64,000 nt of DNA from Nocardioides sp. Its GTDB lineage: Bacteria > Actinomycetota > Actinomycetes > Propionibacteriales > Nocardioidaceae. Location: assembly GCF_030150155.1 (NCBI RefSeq), contig NZ_JASLGR010000013.1, positions 1 through 64,000 of the forward strand, in the 5' to 3' direction. A program made the translations under genes and the position numbers. Under the pieces are notes generated by a model. It saw only the letters and a program-made list of their open reading frames with translations. It was not told where the DNA came from and ran no database searches. Shown here one piece after another: positions 19,954-28,012 of the stretch (its first letter is position 1; every line of letters starts with the position of its first letter).

Positions 19954-21225
19954 TCAGCGTTTCGCCAGGGTGACGCCGCGCAGGATCAGCCATGCCACCA
20001 GCTGCAGGGCAACGACGACGACCCCGAGCACCAGGACGTGATGCTCGGCCAGGGCCCCGGCGACCGCTCCCCCGATCAGCGCCCCGATGCCCTGGACGGC
20101 GGCGAAGACGCCGTACGCCGTCGCCCGCCGGGCCCCGGGAACGAGGTCGGCGACGAACGCCTTGACCGTCGAGTCTTGGACGCCGGTGGCGAAGCCCCAC
20201 ACCACCACGCCGGCCAGGACCAGCCACAGCCGGTCGGTGAAGACGCAGAACGGGACGATCGCCACCAGCGGCGGCACCAACAGCAGGACGCCGCCACCGC
20301 GCCGATCGAAGAGCCGGCCGGTCGCCAGTGCCGCGAGCGCTTCGACCGCCATCGCCAGCGCGTAGACCAGCGGGACCGCGGCCGCTGTGACCACTCCGTC
20401 CTGAACGAACCGGAAGGAGATCACCCCGAAGGTCATCAGGCCTGCCGTGGTCAGGGCCGCCGACAGCGAGAAGAGGTGGAAGGAGGCCGGCAGATCGCGG
20501 CCCACCGCCGCCCTCCCGATCGCCCGTAGCACCCCGCCCGGCCTCGCGGCGACGGCGGGAACGCCGACCGTGCTGGACTCAGCGTCCTCAGGCTCTGCCG
20601 GCGCGGTGATCGGGGCGCGTCGGTACAGCAGCGCCAGCAGCACCAGCGAGAGGGCGCCCGGGACAGCCAGCACAGCGAATCCCGGCCACAGCACACCGGT
20701 CAGCGCCGCCATGGCGGCCAGGAGCAGCGGCCCGAGGAAAGCACCCACCTGGTCGAGCGCCTTGTGCACCGCGAAGCCCTGGCCTCGTCCGGTCGACCTG
20801 GCCATCCGGGCCAGCAGCGCCGACTTCGCTGGGGAGCGCACCGCTTTGCCGGTGCGCTCCAGCAGGATCAGGGTCGCAGCCACGGCAAGTCCGGCCGCGC
20901 CCAGGAACGGAGTGAACGCCAGCAACGGCACACAGACGGCGGTCATCGCGTAGCCGACCACGGTCAACCGCCAGTGGTTCGCCGCTCGGTCAGCCCACAC
21001 CCCGGTCCCGAGCCGGAGGATGAGTGCGATCCCCTCGCCCGCACCGGTGACGACCCCGACGGTGAGCGCCGAGGCGCCCACCGAGCCCAATAGCGGTCCC
21101 GACATCGCCCGCATGCCTTCATAGACCATGTCTGCGGCGAGGCTGACCAGCCCGAAGACGACGACGGTGCGCCACGGGGTCCACGAACCCGAGATCGTCT
21201 GGGCACGGCGAGGCACTGGCTTCAC
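19954..21225 (-). CDS. MFS transporter
   Basis: 423 aa with about twelve hydrophobic segments in two six-helix halves, the central loop being acidic (PAEPEDAESS). The GVWADRAANHWR segment after helix 2 is the MFS loop 2-3 motif. ERTGKAVRSPAKSAL and GRGQGFAVHKALDQVGAFLGPL place it in the group of drug/metabolite efflux-like carriers often annotated as multidrug MFS. Substrate unknown. The start is GTG 21225 with no clear Shine-Dalgarno. A downstream start before SWTPWRT cannot be excluded. Confidence 0.82.
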   Translation of the reverse strand: MKPVPRRAQTISGSWTPWRTVVVFGLVSLAADMVYEGMRAMSGPLLGSVGASALTVGVVTGAGEGIALILRLGTGVWADRAANHWRLTVVGYAMTAVCVPLLAFTPFLGAAGLAVAATLILLERTGKAVRSPAKSALLARMARSTGRGQGFAVHKALDQVGAFLGPLLLAAMAALTGVLWPGFAVLAVPGALSLVLLALLYRRAPITAPAEPEDAESSTVGVPAVAARPGGVLRAIGRAAVGRDLPASFHLFSLSAALTTAGLMTFGVISFRFVQDGVVTAAAVPLVYALAMAVEALAALATGRLFDRRGGGVLLLVPPLVAIVPFCVFTDRLWLVLAGVVVWGFATGVQDSTVKAFVADLVPGARRATAYGVFAAVQGIGALIGGAVAGALAEHHVLVLGVVVVALQLVAWLILRGVTLAKR

Positions 21226-21250
21226 GGAGAGATTCTGGCCTATCCCGGTC

Positions 21251-22123
21251 TCAGCAGGTGCCGCTGCCCAACAGCGCGAGACCGGCCAGATCGCCGTCGG
21301 CGTACACCAGCTGGCCGACGTTGGTCGGGTACATCATCTGGCGTCGGTCCTTGACGTGGCCGAGCCCCAGGACATGGCCGAGCTCGTGCATCACGATGGC
21401 GCGTTCCTCGGCGTTGTTCCCGGCCGCGCTCTCCTGGGCGAACCAGTCGCGGCGCAAGGCGATGGCTCCGGTCAGGTAGTGCGGTTGCACCTGCCCGTTG
21501 ACGGTCAAGGCTGTCGAGCCGCCGAGACCGACGGCGTCCTCGTCGGCGTCGCTCTGGGGCAGGACGGCGGGAAAGGTGATCACCACCGGCTTGGGCCGAG
21601 TGCCCCGAAGGTTCTCCTCGAACGTCACCGAGGTCGTGCCGCGGTACTCGAACTTGAGGCCGGTGGTGGCCTGCGCCTCGGCGACCGCGGGCTCGATGAA
21701 GGAGAGGTAGTCGGCGGGGGCACCGACGGGGTTGATCGCGTACTCGATCGGCTCACAGGGATCATAGGTCACCGGAGCGCCGGTCGCCGTCCGCTTCTCG
21801 ATCCGGTAGCTGCTCGACGTACTCGGTGGCGTCGGCTCGGCCAACAGCCGGTGGTGCCGAAACACCCCCAGCTGCTCGGCGACAATGGCGCCGTCACCGT
21901 TGCGGGCCAGCACCGCCAGGCCGCCGAGGACGGCGACCACCACCACGCCGATCAGCACCGGACGCATCCGTCTGCGGCGTCGGACCGTGCGTGTACGCCG
22001 GACCTCGGCACGCTCCTGGGCCAGGGCCGTCGCCGGGTCGGGCCGGGTGACGCCCGTCCACCGGCGGCCGTCGTGCCAGCGCTGCCCGACGCCGTCGGGA
22101 TCGCTGTACCACCCGGGCTCCAT
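21251..22123 (-). CDS. Membrane-anchored matrixin-like zinc metalloprotease with DUF2510 domain
   Basis: 290 aa. N-terminal DUF2510 (GWYSDPDGVGQRWHDGRRWT), then an Arg-rich stop-transfer sequence and one transmembrane helix (about 54-72), then an extracytoplasmic catalytic domain. The zinc site is HELGHVLGLGH, the HExxHxxGxxH of metzincins, followed by MMYP, the Met-turn. The substrate is unknown. ATG 22123 has a strong GGGGGAGGG before it. It is convergent with nothing and is divergent from the SDR gene. Fusion of DUF2510 to a matrixin-type protease is an actinobacterial arrangement. Confidence 0.85.
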   Translation of the reverse strand: MEPGWYSDPDGVGQRWHDGRRWTGVTRPDPATALAQERAEVRRTRTVRRRRRMRPVLIGVVVVAVLGGLAVLARNGDGAIVAEQLGVFRHHRLLAEPTPPSTSSSYRIEKRTATGAPVTYDPCEPIEYAINPVGAPADYLSFIEPAVAEAQATTGLKFEYRGTTSVTFEENLRGTRPKPVVITFPAVLPQSDADEDAVGLGGSTALTVNGQVQPHYLTGAIALRRDWFAQESAAGNNAEERAIVMHELGHVLGLGHVKDRRQMMYPTNVGQLVYADGDLAGLALLGSGTC

Positions 22124-22343
22124 GCCCTCCCCCTTCGCCGGTGTGAACCACCGACGCTAGTTGTGCCGAGCACCCGATGAGGAGAGATTCGGGCAACCTC
22201 CGCCGGTCGCCGACGGCACCACCAGGGCGGCACGCACCGTGCTCCCACCGCGACGCCCACGGAGACAAGGGACACACCCGCAGGCACAGGGGTTGCGTCG
22301 CCCACCGAATCGAGCAACGCTCAAGACCCCGGAGGAGGTCTAC

Positions 22344-23255
22344 ATGAACCACACTGCCCCCGTGCTGGTGGCCGGCGGGACCGGCTTCGTCGGTCGTCGC
22401 CTGGTCGCCGCGCTCACCGATCAGGCGCGCGAGGTCCGGGTGATGACCCGCCACCCCGAGCACTACGACGGACCAGGGATCGCGGTCCGGGGCGACGTCG
22501 CCGACCCTGAGTCACTGAGGGCCGCGCTGGACGGGTGCTCAGCGGCGTACTACCTGGTGCACTCCTTGGGCAGCGCTGACTTCGAATCCCGCGACGCGGC
22601 CGCCGCTCGCGCGTTCGGCCGGGCGGCGCGTCAGGGCGGGATCGCGCAGATCATCTATCTGGGTGGCCTCGGTGCCGACTCCGACACTCTCTCGCCCCAC
22701 CTGCGCAGCCGGCGCGAGGTCGAACGCCTCCTGGCCGCTGACGGAGCGCCGGTCACCGTCCTGCGGGCGGGGATCATCATCGGCCACGGCGGTATCTCCT
22801 GGGAGATCACCCGCCAGCTGGTCGCGCATCTGCCGGCCATGATCACGCCGCGCTGGGTGACCACCCGGACCCAGCCGATCGCGATCGCCGATGTCACCCG
22901 CTACCTGGTCGGCGTCCTGGAGAACCCAGACGCACTCGGCCGCACCTTCGAGATCGGTGGCCCCGAGGTGCTGGCGTACGCCGACATGCTCTCCCGGGTG
23001 GCAGCGATCAAGGGCCGGGCCCTGCCGATCCTGCCGGTCCCTCTCCTCACCCCCGGCCTCTCCTCGCGGTGGCTCGCCTTCATCACCGACGTCGACACCG
23101 AGACCGGCCGCAACCTGATCGACTCGATGACCAACGCCGTCGTCGTCCACGACACCGCGATCCGGGAGGTGGTGCCGTTCGAGCCGATGAGCTACGAGGC
23201 CGCCGTCCAGATCGCCCTGGCCGAACGGACCCAGGCACGGGCGGCTGAGCAGTGA
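22344..23255 (+). CDS. NAD(P)-binding atypical SDR / NmrA-like protein
   Basis: 303 aa Rossmann protein. VLVAGGTGFVGRRLVAAL is the nucleotide-binding loop, GDVADPESLRAAL the second strand, and YYLVHSLG and YLGGLG lie around the usual active-site strand. There is no classical YxxxK, as in atypical SDRs that act as epimerase-like or regulatory proteins. A strong GGAGGAGG precedes ATG 22344. The stop overlaps the start of the next gene by 4 nt (GTGA), so the pair is translationally coupled. Function unknown. Confidence 0.8.
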   Translation: MNHTAPVLVAGGTGFVGRRLVAALTDQAREVRVMTRHPEHYDGPGIAVRGDVADPESLRAALDGCSAAYYLVHSLGSADFESRDAAAARAFGRAARQGGIAQIIYLGGLGADSDTLSPHLRSRREVERLLAADGAPVTVLRAGIIIGHGGISWEITRQLVAHLPAMITPRWVTTRTQPIAIADVTRYLVGVLENPDALGRTFEIGGPEVLAYADMLSRVAAIKGRALPILPVPLLTPGLSSRWLAFITDVDTETGRNLIDSMTNAVVVHDTAIREVVPFEPMSYEAAVQIALAERTQARAAEQ

Positions 23256-23974
23256 GCCGGTTCGACCGGCTCCTGCCCAAGCCCCTGACCCACCGGCACG
23301 GCTCCGGGCCGATCGAGCCCCCCGCACTGCAACGACGTCGGCGCCGGGTCGTCGCCGGGACGGCGGTGCTGGGCACCGCTCTGCTGGGACGGTCACTGAC
23401 CCGCGCACCGGGCTCAGCCGACTTCTATGCCTCCACCGCAGCGGTGGCCTCGGTCTACACCGCGGGAAGCCTCGCCTCGGGCCCCTTGCATCGCGGCTGG
23501 GTGGAGAACCGCGACGACTCCCTGCGTCGGCCGATCCTGACCCCGGTCGCGACCGGCGTGGCAGCGTTCGGCGTCTTCTATGTCGGCGCCCTCGTCGCCC
23601 GTCGGGTCCCGGTCCTCGGCGAGGCCGTCGCCCGGGTCCTGGCCTTCGCCCACGAAGGTGCGACCCCCGCGGTGTGGGCGACCACCCTCGCCAACGGCGC
23701 CGCCGAGGAGCTGTTCTATCGCGGCGCCCTGTACGCCGCCCTGGAGACGCACCAGCCGCTCGCCGGATCGACCGCGGTCTATGCGCTGGCCACCTCGGCG
23801 ACCCGCAACCCGGCACTGGTGCTGGCCGCCACGGCGATGGGAACCCTGTTCGCCTACCAGCGCCGCGCCTCGGGCGGCATCCAGGCGCCGATGATCACCC
23901 ATCTCACCTGGTCGACGCTGATGCTGCGCTTCCTCCCGCCGCTCTTCCGGCGCGACGAGGCCGCACCACTCTGA
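23252..23974 (+). CDS. CPBP-family (CAAX-like) intramembrane protease
   Basis: 240 aa with several membrane helices. NGAAEELFYRGALYAAL is motif 1 (EExxxR) of the Abi/CPBP glutamic intramembrane proteases, and the late THLTWSTLML is the conserved H motif. Such enzymes process prenylated or membrane-bound peptides, and in bacteria some act in bacteriocin self-immunity. The start is a GTG overlapping the stop of the SDR gene, so both are probably made from one mRNA. Whether they act together is not known. Confidence 0.8.
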   Translation: MSRFDRLLPKPLTHRHGSGPIEPPALQRRRRRVVAGTAVLGTALLGRSLTRAPGSADFYASTAAVASVYTAGSLASGPLHRGWVENRDDSLRRPILTPVATGVAAFGVFYVGALVARRVPVLGEAVARVLAFAHEGATPAVWATTLANGAAEELFYRGALYAALETHQPLAGSTAVYALATSATRNPALVLAATAMGTLFAYQRRASGGIQAPMITHLTWSTLMLRFLPPLFRRDEAAPL

Positions 23975-24058
23975 TCATCAGCATCGTCATCCCGATCGCG
24001 GTGACCTGGGTGTCACCGTTCATGGTCAGGCAGGCGCTGCGCAGCCTCGCCGCCGGCC

Positions 24059-24853
24059 TCAGCGGTTCAGGAACGCGTCGATCAGGGCGCTCGCCTCGTC
24101 CCCCACCACTGCCCGGCTGATGGTGCGGGCCTCGTCGGCGGCGTGGACGTCGCGCGAGACCTCCAGGCCCGAGCGGAGCAGACGCCGGGCCTGGCCCAGG
24201 GCGAGGGCCGGTCCGGCGGCGAGCGTGCGGCCGATCTCGAGCGCGCGCTCGGCCGCCGTACCGCCGGCGACCTCGGCAGCGCCGGAGCCGTCGACCACCT
24301 CGGTGACCAGGTCCCACTCCAGCGCCGTGTCGGCCGAGAGCACCCGCTGGTTCACGGTCAGGTCGAGGGCGCGGCGCAGGCCGACGACCCGCGGCAGCAG
24401 GTAGGAGACGCCCGAGTCCGGGGTCAGGCCGATCCCGGCGAAGGCCATCGTGAACTTGGTGGCGCGTTCGGCGACCACCAGGTCGGCGGCCAGCACGAAG
24501 CCGAGACCGGCACCGGCGACGGCGCCGTGCACCCCGGCGACGACCGGCTTGGCGAGGTCGGAGAGCGCCCGCAGCGCCCCACCGAGCACGCTGGCGAGCT
24601 CGTGGATGTACGCGTCGCGTGCCTCGGCCGCGACGAAGGAGGCGACGTCGCCGCCGGCGCAGAAGCGCTTCCCGGCCCCGGTCACCACGACCACGCGGAT
24701 GTCGTCGGCCGCACAGCGCTCGACGGCGGCGACGAGGTCGAGTGCGGTGGGCAGGTCGAAGGAGTTGGCGGCGGCGGGCCGGTTCAGCACGAGGTGGGCG
24801 ACGCCGGAGTCGACCGACAGGAGCACGCCCGCGGCGTTCGTCTCTTCACTCAT
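24059..24853 (-). CDS. Enoyl-CoA hydratase/isomerase family protein
   Basis: 264 aa crotonase-fold protein. VVVVTGAGKRFCAGGDVASF provides the first oxyanion-hole strand, and HGAVAGAGLGFVLAADLVVA the second. FAGIGLTPDSGVSYLLPRVVG matches the active-site helix region of enoyl-CoA hydratases, but the two catalytic glutamates are not both evident: A and D occur at typical positions. The reaction may therefore be a different one of the superfamily. AAGGGAGG is directly upstream of ATG 24853. It is divergent from the uracil permease. Confidence 0.85.
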   Translation of the reverse strand: MSEETNAAGVLLSVDSGVAHLVLNRPAAANSFDLPTALDLVAAVERCAADDIRVVVVTGAGKRFCAGGDVASFVAAEARDAYIHELASVLGGALRALSDLAKPVVAGVHGAVAGAGLGFVLAADLVVAERATKFTMAFAGIGLTPDSGVSYLLPRVVGLRRALDLTVNQRVLSADTALEWDLVTEVVDGSGAAEVAGGTAAERALEIGRTLAAGPALALGQARRLLRSGLEVSRDVHAADEARTISRAVVGDEASALIDAFLNR

Positions 24854-24972
24854 GCCCTCCCTTCTATCAGTCGCCGGGCGCGTACGGGAGCCGAGTCCCA
24901 TAAGATCAGGCCGTTTGTGCTCAGGCCGCTGCGGCCGCGCACGCCCCCATCCCCCATCCCTCAGGAGGACCC

Positions 24973-26313
24973 GTGTCCTGGACCATCCACGGTGACGGCA
25001 AGTCCGTCGCCCCCGGCGAGGTCGTCAAGCCCCACGAGCGACTCTCGTGGCCGCGCACCATCGGTCTGGGCGGGCAGCACGTCGTCGCCATGTTCGGCGC
25101 GACCTTCCTGGTCCCGATCATCACGGGCTTCGACCCCAGCACCACGCTGCTCTTCTCCGGCATCGGCACGATGCTCTTCCTGCTCATCACCCGCAACCGG
25201 GTGCCGAGCTACCTGGGCTCGTCGTTCGCGTTCATCTCCCCGGTGCTGGCCGCCAAGACCGGTGACGACATCTCCACCGCGCTCTTCGCGATCATCGCCA
25301 CCGGTGCCGCGCTAGCCCTGATCGGTCTGCTCGTGATGCGGGTCGGCACGGGCTGGATCCACGCCCTGATGCCGCCGGTCGTGATGGGCGGCGTGGTCGC
25401 CCTGATCGGCTTCAACCTGGCCCAGGCGTCGTGGAACAACGTGATCAACCTCGACGCCGGCGGCACCTTCGCCCCCGGCGGCAAGCCGGTCGACGACAAG
25501 CACCTGCTGCTCGCCACCGTCACCGTGGTCGCCATCGTCGTGATCGCCGCGCTCTTCCGCGGCATCCTCGGCCGGATCGCGGTGCTGCTCGGCTTCCTGG
25601 TCGGCTACCTGGTCTCGATCGCGATGGGCGTGCCCAACTTCGACGGCGTCAAGGCCGCCGACTGGTTCGGCCTGCCGCACCTGACCCACCCCAGCGCCGA
25701 CTGGAGCGCGCTGCCGATGTTCCTGCCGGTCGTCTTCGTCCTGGTCGCCGAGAACGTCGGCCACGTCCGCTCCGTGGCCCACCTGGTCAAGGACGACTCG
25801 ATCAACGCCATGACCGGTCGGGCGCTCTTCGCCGACGGCGTCGCCACGATGGTCGCCGGCGCGGGCGGCGGCTCGGCCACGACGACGTACGGCGAGAACA
25901 TCGGCGTCATGTCGGCCACGCGGGTCTTCTCCACGGCCGCGTACTGGGTGGCCGGCATCGTCGCCTTCCTCCTCGCCATGTCGCCGAAGTTCGGTGCCCT
26001 GCTGTTCACCATCCCGAACGGTGTCATCGGCGGCGCCACGCTGGTGCTGTACGGCGTCATCGGCCTGATCGGCATCCGGATGTGGATCGACGCCCGGGTC
26101 GACTTCGGTATCCAGAAGAACCTCTTCCCCGTCGCCGCCGCCCTCATCATCGCGATGGGGATGGGCAACGACGTGGTGAAGTTCGGCGACTTCACCCTGG
26201 GCGGCATCGCGATCGCGACCGCCGCGATCCTGGTGCTGTTCCACCTGATGAACGGCCTGGAGACGCTGCGCGGCGGCACCGAGGAGTCAGCGCCGACGGA
26301 GGCGAAGGCCTGA
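24973..26313 (+). CDS. NCS2-family nucleobase permease (uracil/xanthine type)
   Basis: 446 aa, about 14 membrane helices. GLGGQHVVAMFGATFLVP, YLGSSFAFI and ENVGHV are hallmarks of the UraA-like NCS2 proteins. GGSATTTYGENIGVMSATRV matches the conserved TTYGENIG substrate-site loop. It imports uracil or a related base with a proton. GTG at 24973 follows AGGAGG. Nucleobase import could link to the deaminase-like hydrolases further along, but no operon connects them. Confidence 0.9.
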   Translation: MSWTIHGDGKSVAPGEVVKPHERLSWPRTIGLGGQHVVAMFGATFLVPIITGFDPSTTLLFSGIGTMLFLLITRNRVPSYLGSSFAFISPVLAAKTGDDISTALFAIIATGAALALIGLLVMRVGTGWIHALMPPVVMGGVVALIGFNLAQASWNNVINLDAGGTFAPGGKPVDDKHLLLATVTVVAIVVIAALFRGILGRIAVLLGFLVGYLVSIAMGVPNFDGVKAADWFGLPHLTHPSADWSALPMFLPVVFVLVAENVGHVRSVAHLVKDDSINAMTGRALFADGVATMVAGAGGGSATTTYGENIGVMSATRVFSTAAYWVAGIVAFLLAMSPKFGALLFTIPNGVIGGATLVLYGVIGLIGIRMWIDARVDFGIQKNLFPVAAALIIAMGMGNDVVKFGDFTLGGIAIATAAILVLFHLMNGLETLRGGTEESAPTEAKA

Positions 26314-26362
26314 ACATTCCCGATCCCCGGACAACCCGGTCCGATCCCCCTATCCTCCAACG

Positions 26363-27445
26363 GTGATGACCCCCACCCGCCCCCAGAAGATGGTCGCCGC
26401 CGGCATGGCGTCGCTCGCCCTGGCCGCCGTCGTCGGCGTCCCCGGTGCCGCCGAGGCCGCCAAGCCACGCAAGATCGCCGCCTGCTACGTCAAGGAGACC
26501 GGCACCCTGCGTGTGATCGGCGCCGGCGAGCGCTGCACGGCTGAGGAGAAGAAGGTCGTCTGGCGGGTCGAGGGCCGCCGAGGCAAGACCGGAAAGACGG
26601 GCAAGACCGGGAAGACCGGCGCTACCGGGGCCGCCGGTGCCCAGGGAGCCGCCGGTGCCCAGGGTGCGACGGGGGCGACGGGGGCCGACGGCGCCGCCGG
26701 GGCTCAGGGCAGCATCGGCCCGGCCGGGCCTGTCGGCCCCACCGGAGCGACCGGGGCCACGGGCGCGACCGGAGCCGACGGCGCTGCCGGAGCGAACGGA
26801 GCGAACGGAGCCGCTGGCGCAGCCGGCCCGGCGGGAGCAGCCGGCCCGGCCGGTGCCACGGGCGCCACGGGCGCCACGGGCCCGACCGGAGCCGACGGCG
26901 CCACCGGCCCGACCGGGCCTGCCGGTTCCGGGAGCGGATCGCAGTACCTGAGCAGCTCAGGCCTCACCTCGATGTCTCTCACCACGATCGCGGGCGGGCT
27001 GACCGGGAACGGCGCTGTACTCCCGGTCAGCGGCACCAGCTCGATGACGACCTCGGTGACCACAGGGAGCATCGATGCCCTGGCGGTCGGGGGCCTGTCC
27101 CAACCCGTGCTGAACGCCACCACGCTCACCGGTGTGACCGCCAACTTCACTCTCACCCAGGCAATGTCCCTGATCGGCACGACCGTCTCCGTCACTGCCC
27201 AGGTATGGCGGTCCGACGGGAACCTGGCGCCCTTCACCCCGATCACCGGGGCCACGTGCACCACCACTCCCGCGTTGACAGGCCTCATCGCGACCGGCAC
27301 CACCGCCTCCTGTTCGGTGACCGGCCGGTCGATCCCCGTCGCCAGCGGGCAGCAGCTGATCGTGGTCTTCAGCGCGACCGCGACCGGCATCAGCCTGGTC
27401 AACACGATCACCGGCTACGGCAGCGCGGCGGTCACGACCTCCTGA
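26363..27445 (+). CDS. Secreted collagen-like protein with about 39 Gly-X-Y triplets
   Basis: 360 aa. A signal peptide (VAAGMASLALAAVVGVPGAAEAA) is followed by a short domain with two Cys (ACYVKETGTLRVI...ERC), then about 39 uninterrupted Gly-X-Y triplets (residues 71-187, rich in GAT, GKT, GPA), then a beta-rich C-terminal domain of about 165 residues (QYLSSSGLTSMSL...). This layout resembles bacterial collagen-like surface proteins such as the BclA type, where the C-terminal domain trimerises. The N-terminal short domain is common in actinobacterial relatives. GTG 26363 or ATG 26366 is the start. It is likely cell-surface or secreted. Confidence 0.85.
   Translation: MMTPTRPQKMVAAGMASLALAAVVGVPGAAEAAKPRKIAACYVKETGTLRVIGAGERCTAEEKKVVWRVEGRRGKTGKTGKTGKTGATGAAGAQGAAGAQGATGATGADGAAGAQGSIGPAGPVGPTGATGATGATGADGAAGANGANGAAGAAGPAGAAGPAGATGATGATGPTGADGATGPTGPAGSGSGSQYLSSSGLTSMSLTTIAGGLTGNGAVLPVSGTSSMTTSVTTGSIDALAVGGLSQPVLNATTLTGVTANFTLTQAMSLIGTTVSVTAQVWRSDGNLAPFTPITGATCTTTPALTGLIATGTTASCSVTGRSIPVASGQQLIVVFSATATGISLVNTITGYGSAAVTTS
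26573..26923 (+). repeat. Gly-X-Y coding repeat
   Basis: In-frame 9-bp degenerate repeat region encoding the collagen-like triplets. Local runs such as three GGCGCCACG units are nearly identical, so slippage could change repeat number. Confidence 0.85.
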
Positions 27446-27473
27446 GCTCGACGCCCGGGAGTAGCGTCGAGTC

Positions 27474-27836
27474 ATGAGCGACAACGTGATTCGACAGATC
27501 ATCCTGTCCACCGAGAACCTCGACGACTCGATCGCCTTCTACGAAGGCCTCGGCTACACGCTGCGGTTCCGCGACGGGGCGCACTACGCCGCCCTCGACG
27601 GCGGCGCCGTCACCCTGGCCCTGGCCACCTCGATCGACCATCCCCTGCCCGGCAAGGTCGTGGTCGGGATCAAGACCCCGACCACGGCCGACGTCGACAC
27701 CCAGGCCGCCGCGATCGAGGCTGCCGGCGGGGCGATCGTGAAGGCGCCGTACGACGACGCGCACGAGCGCCGCGCGGTGGTCTACGACAACCAGGGCAAC
27801 GGACTGGTGTTCTACAGCCCGCTCCCCCGGGACTGA
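27474..27836 (+). CDS. VOC superfamily (glyoxalase/bleomycin resistance-like) protein
   Basis: 120 aa with two beta-alpha-beta-beta-beta modules. IRQIILSTENLDDSIAFYEGLGY is the first and VYDNQGNGLVFYSPL the second. The metal-ligand positions are only partly the canonical His/Glu set, so the activity cannot be named. It starts at ATG 27474 without an obvious Shine-Dalgarno and ends at a strong terminator, indicating a monocistronic unit. Confidence 0.82.
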   Translation: MSDNVIRQIILSTENLDDSIAFYEGLGYTLRFRDGAHYAALDGGAVTLALATSIDHPLPGKVVVGIKTPTTADVDTQAAAIEAAGGAIVKAPYDDAHERRAVVYDNQGNGLVFYSPLPRD

Positions 27837-27861
27837 CCCGGCCCGAGCCACCAGTACCGCC

Positions 27862-27899
27862 AGACCGGCGGTCCGACGAGAGTCGGACCGCCGGTCTTT
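27862..27899 (+). terminator. Rho-independent terminator after the VOC gene
   Basis: A perfect 16-bp stem (27862-27877 with 27882-27897) closed by a GAGA tetraloop, followed by TTT. It isolates the VOC gene from the MMPL promoter. Confidence 0.85.
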
Positions 27900-27944
27900 C
27901 GCATTCCCCCTCCCCTGGCGGCCGTCCCCGCGCCCCACGGTTTC

Positions 27945-27964
27945 ATAACCCCCCGGGGGGATAT
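27945..27964 (+). promoter_or_regulatory. CsoR/CstR-like operator 1 within the MMPL promoter
   Basis: ATAACCCCCC-GGGGGGATAT, 10-bp arms with one mismatch and no spacer. It lies just before a good -10 (TATGCT, 27962-27967), in the -35/-10 spacer. The C-run/G-run palindrome bounded by AT is the form recognised by DUF156 repressors (CsoR, CstR, FrmR). No such regulator is encoded in the window. Confidence 0.6.
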
Positions 27965-27978
27965 GCTACCGTCGCCTC

Positions 27979-27999
27979 GTTATCCCCCCAGGGGGTTCT
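27979..27999 (+). promoter_or_regulatory. CsoR/CstR-like operator 2, before the MMPL start codon
   Basis: TATCCCCC-ca-GGGGGTTC, a second C5/G5 inverted repeat 36 bp after the first, between the probable transcription start and the AGGAG of the MMPL gene. Two sites on the same DNA face are typical for cooperative repression. Confidence 0.55.
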
Positions 28000-28012
28000 G
28001 AGAGGAGTTGGA

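Noticed and set aside
26573..26923. Repeat tract considered as CRISPR or mini-satellite.
   Set aside because: The repeats are in-frame Gly-X-Y codons of a secreted protein, with no spacer pattern.
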